A stretch of DNA of 64,000 nt from Acidobacteriota bacterium (GTDB taxonomy: Bacteria > Acidobacteriota > Terriglobia > Terriglobales > Acidobacteriaceae): positions 32,394 through 96,393 of the forward strand of contig JAJZVZ010000003.1 of the NCBI GenBank assembly GCA_021846945.1, given 5' to 3'. Position 1 is the first letter of the stretch. Each line of letters starts with the position of its first letter. A model generated the notes under the pieces. The model was not told the origin of the DNA. It was given only the letters and a program-made list of their open reading frames with translations, and searched no databases. Below, one piece after another: positions 41,367 to 50,098 of the stretch. Position numbers and translations under genes: made by a program.

Positions 41367-42728
41367 ATGTCTGCCATCTCTCCAGCCCGAAGAGCTGCAT
41401 ACGACATTCTCATGGCCGTCGAGCAGGGCCGGTCCCATTCCGACGACCTTCTGCGAGCCAAGGCCGTCAGCGCCCTCTCGCCGCCGGACCGGAACCTGGC
41501 AACGGCGCTGGTACTGGGCGTACTCCGCTGGCAGATTCGCCTTGACCACCAGCTTCGCGCCCTGCTCGTCCGCCCCAACGCCCGGCTCGATTCTGAAGTC
41601 CAGACCGCTCTTCGTCTCGGCGCTTTCCAGCTTCTGCATCTTGACCGCGTGCCCGCTCGTGCCGCCATCGATGAAAGCGTCGAGCTGGCCAAGCAATCCG
41701 GCCATCGCTATGCCGCACGCATGGTCAATGCTGTTTTGCGCAAGCTGGCCGGTGCTATCCAACAGGCAAATTTTCCTGAGGACTCACCGGCCGGGTTGGC
41801 CGTGTCCCAGGCGCATCCTGCGTGGCTGGTCGAGCGCTGGGCGGCCTGCTACGGACTTGCGACTGCAAACGCCATCTGCCGCCACGGCCAGAGCCAGCCC
41901 GCGCAATCCATCCGCCTCGCGAGCCCCGCCGCCGAAGCCGAGCTTATTCAGGAAGGGGTCGAACTCGCGCCGGGAGAGCTGCTCACGGACGCCCGCATAG
42001 TTGTCTCGGGCGATGTGACGGTTACGGCAGCCTTTCGCGAGGGCCACATCCGCCTCCAGGATGAAGGCTCGCAACTGATCGCCGAGATCGCGGGGCAGGG
42101 AAGCGGCTTGCCCGCGCGCATGATTCTCGATTGCTGCGCAGCTCCCGGCGGCAAGACGCTCATCCTCGCTGAGCGCAATCCGCAGGCCCGCATCGTTGCG
42201 TGTGAATCCAGCCCGCAGCGCCTGGCGCAGTTGCGCGAGCGTCTCACCACGCACGCCGCTCACGTCGAATGCCGTCTTGCCGATACCGCGGCCCTCGAAG
42301 AAAGCTCTGCCTTTGATCTGGCGTTGGCCGACGTTCCGTGCAGCGGTACCGGCACTCTGGGGCGCAATCCTGAGATTCGCCATCGCCTGCATCCAGGAGA
42401 TCTGCCGCGCCAGGCCGAGCGCCAGCGCGCCATCCTGCGCGCCGCCCTGCGCGCCGTCCGTCCGGGTGGCCGCGTCGTGTACTCTACCTGTTCGCTGGAG
42501 CCGGAAGAAAATGAGCAGGTCGTAGCTGCCGCGCTCGCCGAAACTCCCAACGTCTACCAACTTACGCTCAGTTCTCAGATCGAGTCGCTGCGTGCCGCCG
42601 GAAATCTCGCAGTCTCCAGAATTGAAAGCCTCCGCCACTGCCTGACGCCCGAGGGCGCGCTTCGTCTCCTGCCCGGTGTCTTTCAGAGCGACGGCTTCTT
42701 CATCGCGTTGATGGAGAGAACTGCGTGA
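41367..42728 (+). CDS. rsmB: 16S rRNA m5C967 methyltransferase
   Basis: 453 aa. N-terminal NusB-like RNA-binding domain (about 1-150: RRAAYDILMAVEQG, ARAAIDESVELAKQSG), C-terminal methyltransferase with SAM motif DCCAAPGGKT, ADVPCSGTG (Cys involved in release) and the catalytic YSTCSLEPEEN. It starts 6 bp after fmt; the def-fmt-rsmB order is conserved in many bacteria. Confidence 0.95.
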   Translation: MSAISPARRAAYDILMAVEQGRSHSDDLLRAKAVSALSPPDRNLATALVLGVLRWQIRLDHQLRALLVRPNARLDSEVQTALRLGAFQLLHLDRVPARAAIDESVELAKQSGHRYAARMVNAVLRKLAGAIQQANFPEDSPAGLAVSQAHPAWLVERWAACYGLATANAICRHGQSQPAQSIRLASPAAEAELIQEGVELAPGELLTDARIVVSGDVTVTAAFREGHIRLQDEGSQLIAEIAGQGSGLPARMILDCCAAPGGKTLILAERNPQARIVACESSPQRLAQLRERLTTHAAHVECRLADTAALEESSAFDLALADVPCSGTGTLGRNPEIRHRLHPGDLPRQAERQRAILRAALRAVRPGGRVVYSTCSLEPEENEQVVAAALAETPNVYQLTLSSQIESLRAAGNLAVSRIESLRHCLTPEGALRLLPGVFQSDGFFIALMERTA

Positions 42729-42780
42729 AGACTGGACGGAGCCACGCTTCCGGTCCGTTGGGTGACTCTTGCCTGGTCGC

Positions 42781-43281
42781 TTACTGCAGTTCCGGCTTCA
42801 GACGCAACACTTCGTACTCGCGCCTGAGCAGCATGCACAGCGCTTCCACCACCAGCTCATGATCGGCGCGCTGCGGCAACCCGGAGACGGTTACGCTGCC
42901 AACGATTCCCGCGCCCTCCACAACCAGCGGAAACGATCCGCCGTGTGCGGCGTAGTCCGCCACCGGCAGGCCGCGGCCTTCGAGCGAATCGTTCTTCTCC
43001 TTCAGGCTCAGCCCAACCCCATACGAACTGCGATGGAAACGGGCCACCACGTTGCTCTTGCGCCGCACCCACTCGGGATTGTCAGGCGTTGAGCCATCCA
43101 TTGCCGCATAAAACATGGGCTGCCCAAACCGTCGCACATCGATCACCACCGGCAATTCGCGTTCCTCGGCCATGTTCCGCAGCAGCGTGCCCAGCTCCCA
43201 TGCCATCTGCGCATCGAGCCGCGGCAACCGCAGTTCACGCTCCTGCAAAGCCACCTGTTCCAGATCTTCACTCACTCCCAT
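42781..43281 (-). CDS. UPF0303/heme-degrading-domain family protein
   Basis: 166 aa from ATG 43281, selected for the GGAGG Shine-Dalgarno 5 bases upstream. The middle has VVIDVRRFGQPMFYAAMDG, FHRSSYGVGLSLKEKN and ADYAAHGGSFPLVV followed by GSVTVSGLPQRADHELVVEAL, the blocks of the GlcG/HbpS-related UPF0303 (YBR137W-like) family. Cytoplasmic. Biochemical role unknown; the heme link comes from distant homologues. It is convergent with rsmB. Confidence 0.8.
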   Translation of the reverse strand: MGVSEDLEQVALQERELRLPRLDAQMAWELGTLLRNMAEERELPVVIDVRRFGQPMFYAAMDGSTPDNPEWVRRKSNVVARFHRSSYGVGLSLKEKNDSLEGRGLPVADYAAHGGSFPLVVEGAGIVGSVTVSGLPQRADHELVVEALCMLLRREYEVLRLKPELQ

Positions 43282-43351
43282 GCCGCCTCCACATATGGTG
43301 TGCTGCCGTGTTCCACGCTCCAACCGACACTGCTAGCTCCGTTCACACCGC

Positions 43352-44122
43352 TCATTTGGCCACCGTTAGTTTTACCAGTGTGCTTTGGTCCACGCGGGCT
43401 CCGGCAGCCGGTTCCTGTACCAGCACCGAGCCCGGCCGAACCGGCAATCGGGGCGGCTCCATGCCACTTCCTATGGGGCCCACCGGCACGTCCACATAGC
43501 GCGGAGGATCCGTCTTGATGCCCACCTTGGCCAAATCCATTTGTGCGCTTACCACCGGCAACCCGACCAGGTCCGGCATCACGTAGCCATCGGGACCTTC
43601 ATCGTCGGGCTCGGCAATCAGCAAATTGATGGTGGGCCGCGCAATGTCCAGCGCATGCGCCGGTGGATCCTGAGCCAGCACCGTTCCCTCTGCCGCCCGG
43701 TTGTCAGGCAGTTCGGCAACGATGCCCACTTCCAGTCCAGCCCGGCGCAACTCCAGTTCCGCGACGCGCTCGTCGGCGCCAACTGTGTTGGGCACGTCTA
43801 CCTTTTGCGGTCCCAGACTCTCTGACACGCGTACGGTCCACTCGCGCCGCACCACGGTGCCCGCAGCGGGCGACTGCGTCAGAATATGCCCCGCTGCCAC
43901 GTCGCCGGAGTAATAGCGGTTGTCTACGTTCAGGATTAACCCAAGGCCGGCGGTTTCACTGCGCGCATCGGCCACCGTCATACCCTTCAGCGATGGCACT
44001 TGCACTTCCGCTCCGTGAATGGCAACGCGCATCGTGACGATCGCCGCCAGCAGCGCCACTGCCACCAGCAGCATCATCACGGATGCTACCCGGAAAAAAT
44101 GCAGGATTGGATTGCCCTTCAT
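43352..44122 (-). CDS. Membrane-anchored triple-PASTA protein
   Basis: 256 aa. One N-terminal transmembrane helix (10-33) followed by three PASTA domains (about 40-103, 107-172 and 178-255; each begins VPxLxG/VPNTVG/MPDLVG and ends xLxVxx). PASTA domains bind peptidoglycan or muropeptides and are usually fused to a Ser/Thr kinase or a PBP; neither is present here. Third gene of the ubiE-CDF-PASTA minus-strand group, 35 bp after the CDF gene. Confidence 0.88.
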   Translation of the reverse strand: MKGNPILHFFRVASVMMLLVAVALLAAIVTMRVAIHGAEVQVPSLKGMTVADARSETAGLGLILNVDNRYYSGDVAAGHILTQSPAAGTVVRREWTVRVSESLGPQKVDVPNTVGADERVAELELRRAGLEVGIVAELPDNRAAEGTVLAQDPPAHALDIARPTINLLIAEPDDEGPDGYVMPDLVGLPVVSAQMDLAKVGIKTDPPRYVDVPVGPIGSGMEPPRLPVRPGSVLVQEPAAGARVDQSTLVKLTVAK

Positions 44123-44157
44123 GATCGCGCCTCCCGCTCGGTCCGCATCATCTCGCT

Positions 44158-45600
44158 CTATCGCGCATTATCGGTTGCAGGTTCGGGATGAATTGTTACC
44201 CTTTCGACCTCCGGGCATCCCAGCTTGAAACGATCCTCCAGCGCCGTGATCACCTGGTGCACGCGCTGCATGGGCAACTCATCCGGCAGCGTGCAGTGGC
44301 AGGACAGAGAAATATGATCTCCCATGCGGCCAATCTTGATCTCGTGGACATCGGCAATATCGGGGAAGAGCCGCGCCGTCGTACGCAGTACTTCCTCAAT
44401 TCTTCGGTCTTCTTCCACGGTCTCCATGGGCGGCTCGATGGTGGCTGGTTCGCTTTCAATGTGCGTCAATACCGAGTCGATCTCCGGAGCCTCGTGCAGG
44501 ATCTCCGCCTCCAGGGCGGTGACAAAGCCGTGGGCTTCGCGGAGCGGCATCTTCTCATCCAGTTCCACGTGCTGCTCCACGCGCAACCGGCCGTTGAGTG
44601 TTTGCACGCTCAGGTCGTGGACAGTGACGTTGTTGCGCGCAGCCACTGCCCGCACGCGGTCAAAAATGCTTTCTGTGCGGTCGACGCGGGGAACGGTGTG
44701 GATCACGACATCGGCCTGCGGCAGCGTGCGGTGCACGGCCGCCTTTGCGGCTTTAACAAGCTCCTCGATGTGCTCAAAGGTGAATCGGCGCGGCAGCGCC
44801 AGGGTCAGGTCAGTAAAGTAATTCGGTCCGGCCCGCCGTACCCGCGCCTGTTCCACGGCCAGCACTCCCGGAACCCGCTCCACATCATTCACGATCTTGC
44901 GCCAGGTCTCGGCCGGAATCCTGTCCATCAGCGCGCCGACTGCTTCGTGGCCCAGCAGGAACGTCATCCGCAGAATCATCAGCGAAACCACGACGGCTGC
45001 CAGCGGGTCGGCATAGTGCAGGCTGTCGATCCCGAATTGTGTGCCGAGCCAGCTGGCGGCCAGGCCGAAAAGGACCGCTACAGACGCCCAGATGTCGCTG
45101 GAAAAGTGGAAGGCGTCGGTGGCCAGCGCGGGACTGCCCGTGCGTAATGCCACCGCGCGTAGCCTCCGCGAGCGCCAGAAATCCACCGTAATCGAGCTGA
45201 GCACCACCAGCACGGGCCACACGGAATGACGCAGCTCTACCCCGCGGACAAAGATGCGCATCATCGCTTCCTCGATGATCCACACGCTGGACGCGGCCAT
45301 CAGGATGACTTCGCCGACGGAGGAGAGATTTTCAATCTTGCCGTGGCCGTATGTATGATCTTCGTCCGCCGGGCGGTCGCTTACACGCACGGAGAAGAAT
45401 GTCATCGCCGCGCCGGCCAGGTCCAGCCCGGAGTGCGCCGCATCCGACAACACGCCCAGCGATCCCGACAGAATGCCGGTGACCAGCTTCAGCACCGTCA
45501 TGATCGCTGCCGCCAGCATCGAGTTCAGCGCCACGCGCCGCTTTTCGGCGGAATAATCTGCCGTGCTCCCGGCCGGCGCGCTGGAAGTTGTCGAAGTCAT
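44158..45600 (-). CDS. Cation diffusion facilitator with three C-terminal modules
   Basis: 480 aa. Six transmembrane helices (about 25-210) with the metal-site pairs HSGLD and HFSSD of CDF zinc/iron/manganese exporters and the DEDHTYGHGKIE loop. The cytoplasmic part has three tandem modules of about 80 residues, each of the ZT-dimer/ferredoxin-like pattern and each closing in an IHTVP, IESEP or IHPEP strand. The family normally has one such module. It lies 7 bp behind ubiE. Confidence 0.9.
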   Translation of the reverse strand: MTSTTSSAPAGSTADYSAEKRRVALNSMLAAAIMTVLKLVTGILSGSLGVLSDAAHSGLDLAGAAMTFFSVRVSDRPADEDHTYGHGKIENLSSVGEVILMAASSVWIIEEAMMRIFVRGVELRHSVWPVLVVLSSITVDFWRSRRLRAVALRTGSPALATDAFHFSSDIWASVAVLFGLAASWLGTQFGIDSLHYADPLAAVVVSLMILRMTFLLGHEAVGALMDRIPAETWRKIVNDVERVPGVLAVEQARVRRAGPNYFTDLTLALPRRFTFEHIEELVKAAKAAVHRTLPQADVVIHTVPRVDRTESIFDRVRAVAARNNVTVHDLSVQTLNGRLRVEQHVELDEKMPLREAHGFVTALEAEILHEAPEIDSVLTHIESEPATIEPPMETVEEDRRIEEVLRTTARLFPDIADVHEIKIGRMGDHISLSCHCTLPDELPMQRVHQVITALEDRFKLGCPEVERVTIHPEPATDNAR

Positions 45601-45607
45601 CGTGCTC

Positions 45608-46357
45608 TTAGACTATCGTTGGCCGTGTCCCGGTGTACAACCCGGCAATGCCGAAAGTATAAGGCTGCCAGCCGCACGCGGCGTAGCCCGTCGTCCGCAT
45701 CAAATCCAGCATTTCGGGCGGTTGCGGAAATCGTCCCACCGACGCCGGAAGATAATTGTACGGCCCGTCTCTGCCGCAGATCATGCGCCCGATGGCCGGC
45801 AGCACCCGGCGGAAATATACCGCATAGCCCTTGCCCAGCCATCCACCCGGCTCGCTGAACTCCAGGATGCCCAACTGCCCGCCCGGCTTCAGCACTCGGT
45901 GGAACTCCCGCAAGCCCGCTTCGTAGTTAGCCAGGTTTCTGAATCCGAAGGCTGTTACGATCAGGTCAAGCGATCCGTCGCGCAGCGGCAGGTGCAGCGC
46001 ATCGGCTTCCAGAGCCACCGCTCCCCGTGCGCCAAATTTACGCGCGCCTCGGCTCAGCATCTCCCGCGCAAAGTCCGCCGCCAGCACTGGCCGCGCGCCA
46101 GGCGGACGATGCTTCAGCAACGCCAGGGTCATATCGCCAGTTCCGCAGCAGATGTCCAGCACCGCGGCGTCGGGCCGGGCGAGGATGGCCCGGAACCGCC
46201 GCGCCGTCCGCCGCCACCACAGCCGGTCGACATTGGCCGAGAGCACGTGATTCAGCAGATCGTAGCGCGGCGCAATCGAGTCGAACATTTGCCGCACGGC
46301 CTGCGCGGCACTCGCTTCGTCCTCCGCGCCCAGCGGCTTGGCTCCTGTTGCGGGCAT
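45608..46357 (-). CDS. ubiE: Demethylmenaquinone methyltransferase UbiE/MenG
   Basis: 249 aa. MFDSIAPRYDLLNHVLS at the N-terminus, SAM motif VLDICCGTGDMTLAL, LIVTAFGFRNLANYEAGLREFHRVLKPGG and the C-terminal Y(T)FGIAGLYTG are classical UbiE. It makes the last methylation of menaquinone. First gene of the three-gene minus-strand operon with the CDF exporter and PASTA protein. Confidence 0.95.
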   Translation of the reverse strand: MPATGAKPLGAEDEASAAQAVRQMFDSIAPRYDLLNHVLSANVDRLWWRRTARRFRAILARPDAAVLDICCGTGDMTLALLKHRPPGARPVLAADFAREMLSRGARKFGARGAVALEADALHLPLRDGSLDLIVTAFGFRNLANYEAGLREFHRVLKPGGQLGILEFSEPGGWLGKGYAVYFRRVLPAIGRMICGRDGPYNYLPASVGRFPQPPEMLDLMRTTGYAACGWQPYTFGIAGLYTGTRPTIV

Positions 46358-46501
46358 ATGGTGGCTTACCTCGCGGCTACGGGAAAATAGGCGCTCCGGT
46401 GGTGAGACTCACTGGGGCACTTCTCCATCCTATATTGTCTGAAAAACCATGTTCATGCAGGCAGAGATTGTTAAAATCCTGGATAGACGAGCGCCATAAG
46501 G

Positions 46502-46719
46502 ATGGAGAGAAGCTACATCCGCAAATTTTCCAGTCCTGCGGAGCGAAAGGCTGAAGTCTATCGTTACTGGCGCAGCTGCCCGCGGGGCGCTTCCTTGCGG
46601 TGTGTGGCGCGACAGCATCGGCCTGCGCTTTCGCCAATGCTTGCAAGGGGCTGCCGCAATATGACTCTACCCGAAGATCTGAAGCAACTCTTACTCGCAT
46701 TCAACGTCCACGGGGTTGA
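46502..46719 (+). pseudogene. Frameshifted small partner gene of a nucleotidyltransferase
   Basis: The frame starting at ATG 46502 (RKFSSPAERKAEVYRYWRS) is plausible protein for about 33 codons, then loses sense. A second frame in the same direction continues with ACAFANACKGLPQYDS and TLTRIQRPRG, and ends with TGA at 46717-46719, overlapping the next gene by 59 bp. Read as one gene it needs one frameshift near 46600. I infer it was a small protein encoded with the nucleotidyltransferase that follows. Confidence 0.5.
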
Positions 46720-47127
46720 GTATCTGGTCGTCGGAGGATGGGCCGCCAGCTTCTAATCCGAACCGCGATCGACAAAAGATTTCGATCTCTTCATTCGTGC
46801 GGCTGTAAAGAACAGCGAAGCCGTCTTCCGCGCGCTGGCCGAGTTTGGGGCGCCTCTCGACGGGATTACTCCTGCCGATTTCCGCGGCAGCCTGACTTCC
46901 GAATTTCAGCTTGGTCACGCCCCTGCCCGCGCCGATATTCTCCAGTCCATCGGCGCAGTCGGTTTCGAAGAAGCCTGGCGACGGCGCGAGACGTTTTCAC
47001 TGGACGGCATCTCGGTGAACGTCATTGCCGCCGAGGACCTGGTCAAAACAAGCGGAAGACAGGAAGACTGCGCGATCTGGCGGACGTGGAAGCGATCCGC
47101 GAAGCCAATCAACAGGGGGATCGCTGA
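46661..47127 (+). pseudogene. Broken nucleotidyltransferase-like gene
   Basis: From ATG 46661 the frame gives LPEDLKQLLLAFNVHGVEYLVVGGWAASF, then TAA at 46754-46756. In the same frame it resumes with SEPRSTKDFDLFIRA, the nucleotidyltransferase metal-site region (GGWA...TKDxDLFI), and runs to about 47045. There an A-run (gtcaaaac) seems one base short: the next frame gives TGRLRDLADVEAIREAN and stops at 47125-47127. One stop and one frameshift in a 155-codon gene make it inactive. Family: MNT/AbiEii-like or DUF6036-type nucleotidyltransferases, often parts of toxin-antitoxin pairs. Confidence 0.7.
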
Positions 47128-47195
47128 TCTCCCATGGATGAGAACCAAGGACGCTGTCATCCATGGGAATCCTCGAACCAAGGCCAGTCTCGATT

Positions 47196-47230
47196 CACTG
47201 CCAACTGACTGACAACTTGTCGCTGACAAC
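47196..47230. repeat. Heptamer repeat array near gyrA 3' end
   Basis: CACTGCC, AACTGAC, TGACAAC, TTGTCGC, TGACAAC; TGACAAC recurs exactly 14 bases apart. It shares CTGACAACT(T)GTCGC with 38566-38579. It lies 6 bp from the gyrA stop codon. Confidence 0.55.
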
Positions 47231-47235
47231 TGTGC

Positions 47236-49833
47236 TTACTGCAGCAGCGACCCCTGCTCGTCGTGGTTGTTGCCGTTCAGCTCCTCCGGCGGAATGATGA
47301 CCGCAGCTGCCACCTTATCGCCGTCCTCAAGGTTGAGCAGGCGCACGCCCTGTGTGGCCCTTCCGGCGGCGCGAATTTGCTTGGTGTCGACGCGGATGAT
47401 CTTGCCGAACTGGCTGATGACCATAAGCTCGCTGGTGTCGTCGACAAGCTGAATGGTGTTCACCCGGCCGATGCGATCGGTGACTGCCATGTTCTTCACG
47501 CCCTTGCCGCCACGGGACTGCAGCCGGTACTCCTCCACATCCGTGCGCTTGCCGAAGCCGTTCTCACTCACCGAAAGAATGCGATACGCGCCCGCCTCGT
47601 GCTCCTTGGGCGTAACCGCGACGCCGACCACATAGTCGTTCTTGAGCAGCGTAATGCCGCGCACGCCGTAGGCCGGACGGCCCATGGAGCGCACGTCGCT
47701 CTCGTCAAACCGGATCGCCATGCCCAGGTGCGTAGCCAGGAAGATCAACTGCGATCCGTCGGTGACACGCGCCGCCACCAGCTCGTCTTCCTTGTCGATG
47801 CCGATGGCGATGATTCCGCGCGACATCACATTCGAGAAGTCTTTAAGCGGCGTCTTTTTTACCGTTCCGTTGCGCGTGGCGAAGAAGATGTACTTGCCCT
47901 CTTCCTCCAGGTCGCGAATCGCCATGATGGCGCGCATGTTTTCGCCCGGCTGCAGATTGAGCAGGCTCTGGATGCTCTTGCCCTTGCCGGCGGCGCCCAC
48001 GTCGGGAATCTCGTATACCTTCAGCCAGTAGACCCGGCCGGTGTTGGTGAAGCAAAGCAGATAGGCGTGCGTCGAATCGATGATCAACTGCGAGACAAAA
48101 TCCTCCTCGCGCGTCTTCATGCCCATGCGGCCTGTGCCGCCGCGCCGCTGCTGCCGGTAGATCGAAATCGGCGTCCGCTTCAGATAGCCCTGGTGGCTCA
48201 CCGTCACCGCTACCTGCTCATCGGCGATCAGGTCCTCAAGCTGCAATTCGGCGCTCTCGTCCACGATCTGCGTCCGGCGCGGGTCGCCGTACTTGTCGCG
48301 AACCTCTTCGAGTTCCTTCACAATGACGGCCCGCAGCTTCTTCTCGCTACCCAGGATCTCCTCGTACTCGGCGATCCTTGTGCGCACCTCTTTCAGCTCG
48401 TTGAGCAGTTCATCCACGGAGAGCTGCGTCAAGCGGTAGAGCTGCAGTTCGAGGATCGCGTCAACCTGCCGCAGCGTCAGCCCGCGCTCTTCGTGTGCCG
48501 TCAGCTCGCGGTCCAGCGTGATGACGATGTCCGTGCCCTTGCCCCATGCGTACAGGTTCTCGCGCGCCTCCGCCCGAGAGCCAGATGCGCGGATGATGCG
48601 AATCACCGTGTCGAGGTTGTCGAGCGCGATCTTCAGGCCTTCGAGGATGTGCTCGCGCTCGCGCGCCTTGCGCAGCAGGAAGACCGTGCGCCGCTGCACA
48701 ACGTCGATGCGGTGATCGATGAAGCAGTGGATAGCGCCGTCGAGTCCGAGCTCCCGCGGCTGCCCGTTCACCACCGCCAGCAGGATCATCGAGAAGCTCT
48801 CCTGCATCTGCGTGTGCTTGTAGAGCTGGTTCAGCACAATCTCAGGCTGCGCGCCGCGCTTCAGCTCGATCACAATCCGCATGCCGTCACGGTCGCTCTC
48901 GTCGCGCACGTCGCCGATCTCGTCGATCACCTTGTCATTCACCAGCTCGGCGATGCGCTCGATCAGCTTTGATTTATTCACCTGATAAGGAATTTCGCTG
49001 ACGATGATGGCCTGCTTTTCCTTGGTCAGGTTCTCTGTCGCCGCGCGCGCGCGCATCATGAACCGGCCGCGCCCGGTCTTGTAAGCCTGGGCGATGCCGC
49101 CCCTGCCGTAGAGAAATCCACCAGTCGGAAAGTCCGGTCCGTGCACGTGCTTCAAGACTTCAGCCAGTCCAGCCTCAGGATTTTTCACTAGCGCAATGGC
49201 CGCGTTCACCACTTCAGTCAGGTTGTGCGGGGGGATATTCGTGGCCATGCCGACGGCGATGCCGTTCGAGCCGTTGATGATCAGATTTGGAATCCGGGTT
49301 GGCAGTACTGACGGCTCGTAAGTGGTTTCATCGAAGTTGGGAACCATATCCACGGTTTCCATCTCGATGTCGGCCATCATCTCTTCAGCGATGCGCTCCA
49401 AGCGGCACTCGGTGTAGCGGTAGGCCGCCGGCGGATCGCCATCCACCGAACCGAAGTTGCCCTGCCCGTCGATCAGCGGGTAACGCAGCGACCAGGGCTG
49501 CGCCATGCGAACGAGCGCGTCGTAAACGGCAGAGTCCCCGTGCGGGTGATACTTCTTCAGGCACTCGCCCACGACGCCGGCGCATTTCGAATACTTCTTG
49601 TTGTGCTGCAGACCCTCCCGGTCCATGGCCGTGAGGATGCGGCGGTGCACCGGCTTCAACCCGTCGCGGACATCGGGCAGCGCGCGCCCGATGATCACGC
49701 TCATCGAGTAGTCGAGGTAGGAACGGCGCATTTCCTCTTCAATGTTGATGGGGACAAGGTTTGAAGAGCCGCCGGGCGGGGTACCGCCTTCAAGAGGGAG
49801 CTGTGGATTCTGATCGTCTGCCATAGGTTCCAT
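47236..49833 (-). CDS. gyrA: DNA gyrase subunit A
   Basis: 865 aa. The DNA-breaking Tyr is Y140 ([10 protein letters not shown]). The quinolone-resistance region [15 protein letters not shown] has Ser101 and Asp105 (E. coli 83 and 87), the susceptible type. The C-terminal wrapping domain has the GyrA box QRRGGTG, separating it from ParC. A second ATG three codons in (49824) may be the real start. Introduces negative supercoils with GyrB, which is outside the window. Isolated gene followed by heptamer repeats. Confidence 0.97.
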   Translation of the reverse strand: MEPMADDQNPQLPLEGGTPPGGSSNLVPINIEEEMRRSYLDYSMSVIIGRALPDVRDGLKPVHRRILTAMDREGLQHNKKYSKCAGVVGECLKKYHPHGDSAVYDALVRMAQPWSLRYPLIDGQGNFGSVDGDPPAAYRYTECRLERIAEEMMADIEMETVDMVPNFDETTYEPSVLPTRIPNLIINGSNGIAVGMATNIPPHNLTEVVNAAIALVKNPEAGLAEVLKHVHGPDFPTGGFLYGRGGIAQAYKTGRGRFMMRARAATENLTKEKQAIIVSEIPYQVNKSKLIERIAELVNDKVIDEIGDVRDESDRDGMRIVIELKRGAQPEIVLNQLYKHTQMQESFSMILLAVVNGQPRELGLDGAIHCFIDHRIDVVQRRTVFLLRKAREREHILEGLKIALDNLDTVIRIIRASGSRAEARENLYAWGKGTDIVITLDRELTAHEERGLTLRQVDAILELQLYRLTQLSVDELLNELKEVRTRIAEYEEILGSEKKLRAVIVKELEEVRDKYGDPRRTQIVDESAELQLEDLIADEQVAVTVSHQGYLKRTPISIYRQQRRGGTGRMGMKTREEDFVSQLIIDSTHAYLLCFTNTGRVYWLKVYEIPDVGAAGKGKSIQSLLNLQPGENMRAIMAIRDLEEEGKYIFFATRNGTVKKTPLKDFSNVMSRGIIAIGIDKEDELVAARVTDGSQLIFLATHLGMAIRFDESDVRSMGRPAYGVRGITLLKNDYVVGVAVTPKEHEAGAYRILSVSENGFGKRTDVEEYRLQSRGGKGVKNMAVTDRIGRVNTIQLVDDTSELMVISQFGKIIRVDTKQIRAAGRATQGVRLLNLEDGDKVAAAVIIPPEELNGNNHDEQGSLLQ

Positions 49834-49966
49834 TCACCCGCAGAAGGGCGGGAAAAGACTCCGGTAAGAAATGGGCCGGTCTGCGAGCTGTACCCTTATT
49901 CTACGTGTTTACGCCACCTGCGCGCAAGGCAAAAACAGAGGAATAACTCTTTATTTTTCTTTATCT

Positions 49967-49972
49967 TATACT
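49967..49972 (+). promoter_or_regulatory. Candidate -10 box of small RNA
   Basis: TATACT in an AT-rich tract (49950-49972) that stands out in this GC-rich region. No good -35 hexamer at 17 bp. The tract probably also contains the gyrA promoter on the other strand. Confidence 0.35.
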
Positions 49973-49978
49973 GGAGAT

Positions 49979-50072
49979 GTGATAGCTTGTCCGCCGGCTG
50001 GTAAAGACCAGCCGGGCGCCGTATTCCGGTCCGTTGCCGCACCGGGGCGCCGGCCCGCTCCCCGGTTTTTTA
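49979..50072 (+). ncRNA. Candidate small RNA between gyrA and 50099
   Basis: About 94 nt. It starts behind a TATACT box and contains a perfect 9-bp hairpin with AAAG loop (49994-50015, CCGGCTGGT / ACCAGCCGG). It ends in a plus-strand intrinsic terminator (50041-50072). No plus-strand gene ends here, so the terminator has no other client. Both neighbours lie on the minus strand. It is not matched by eye to a known RNA family; acidobacterial motifs exist that I cannot check. Confidence 0.45.
50041..50072 (+). terminator. Plus-strand intrinsic terminator without a gene
   Basis: ACCGGGG pairs with CCCCGGT (50060-50066) across a GC-rich 12-base loop that can pair further, followed by TTTTTATTT. 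On the minus strand no T-run follows. Confidence 0.7.
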
Positions 50073-50098
50073 TTTGTCTCCGGCGTCTTGCCCTGCCT

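Noticed and set aside
40257..41762. 501-codon minus-strand ORF across fmt and rsmB
   Set aside because: fmt and rsmB are certain; no motifs on the opposite strand.
47263..48972. 569-codon plus-strand ORF opposite gyrA
   Set aside because: gyrA is certain on the minus strand; the plus-strand product is low-complexity Leu/Val/His/Arg.
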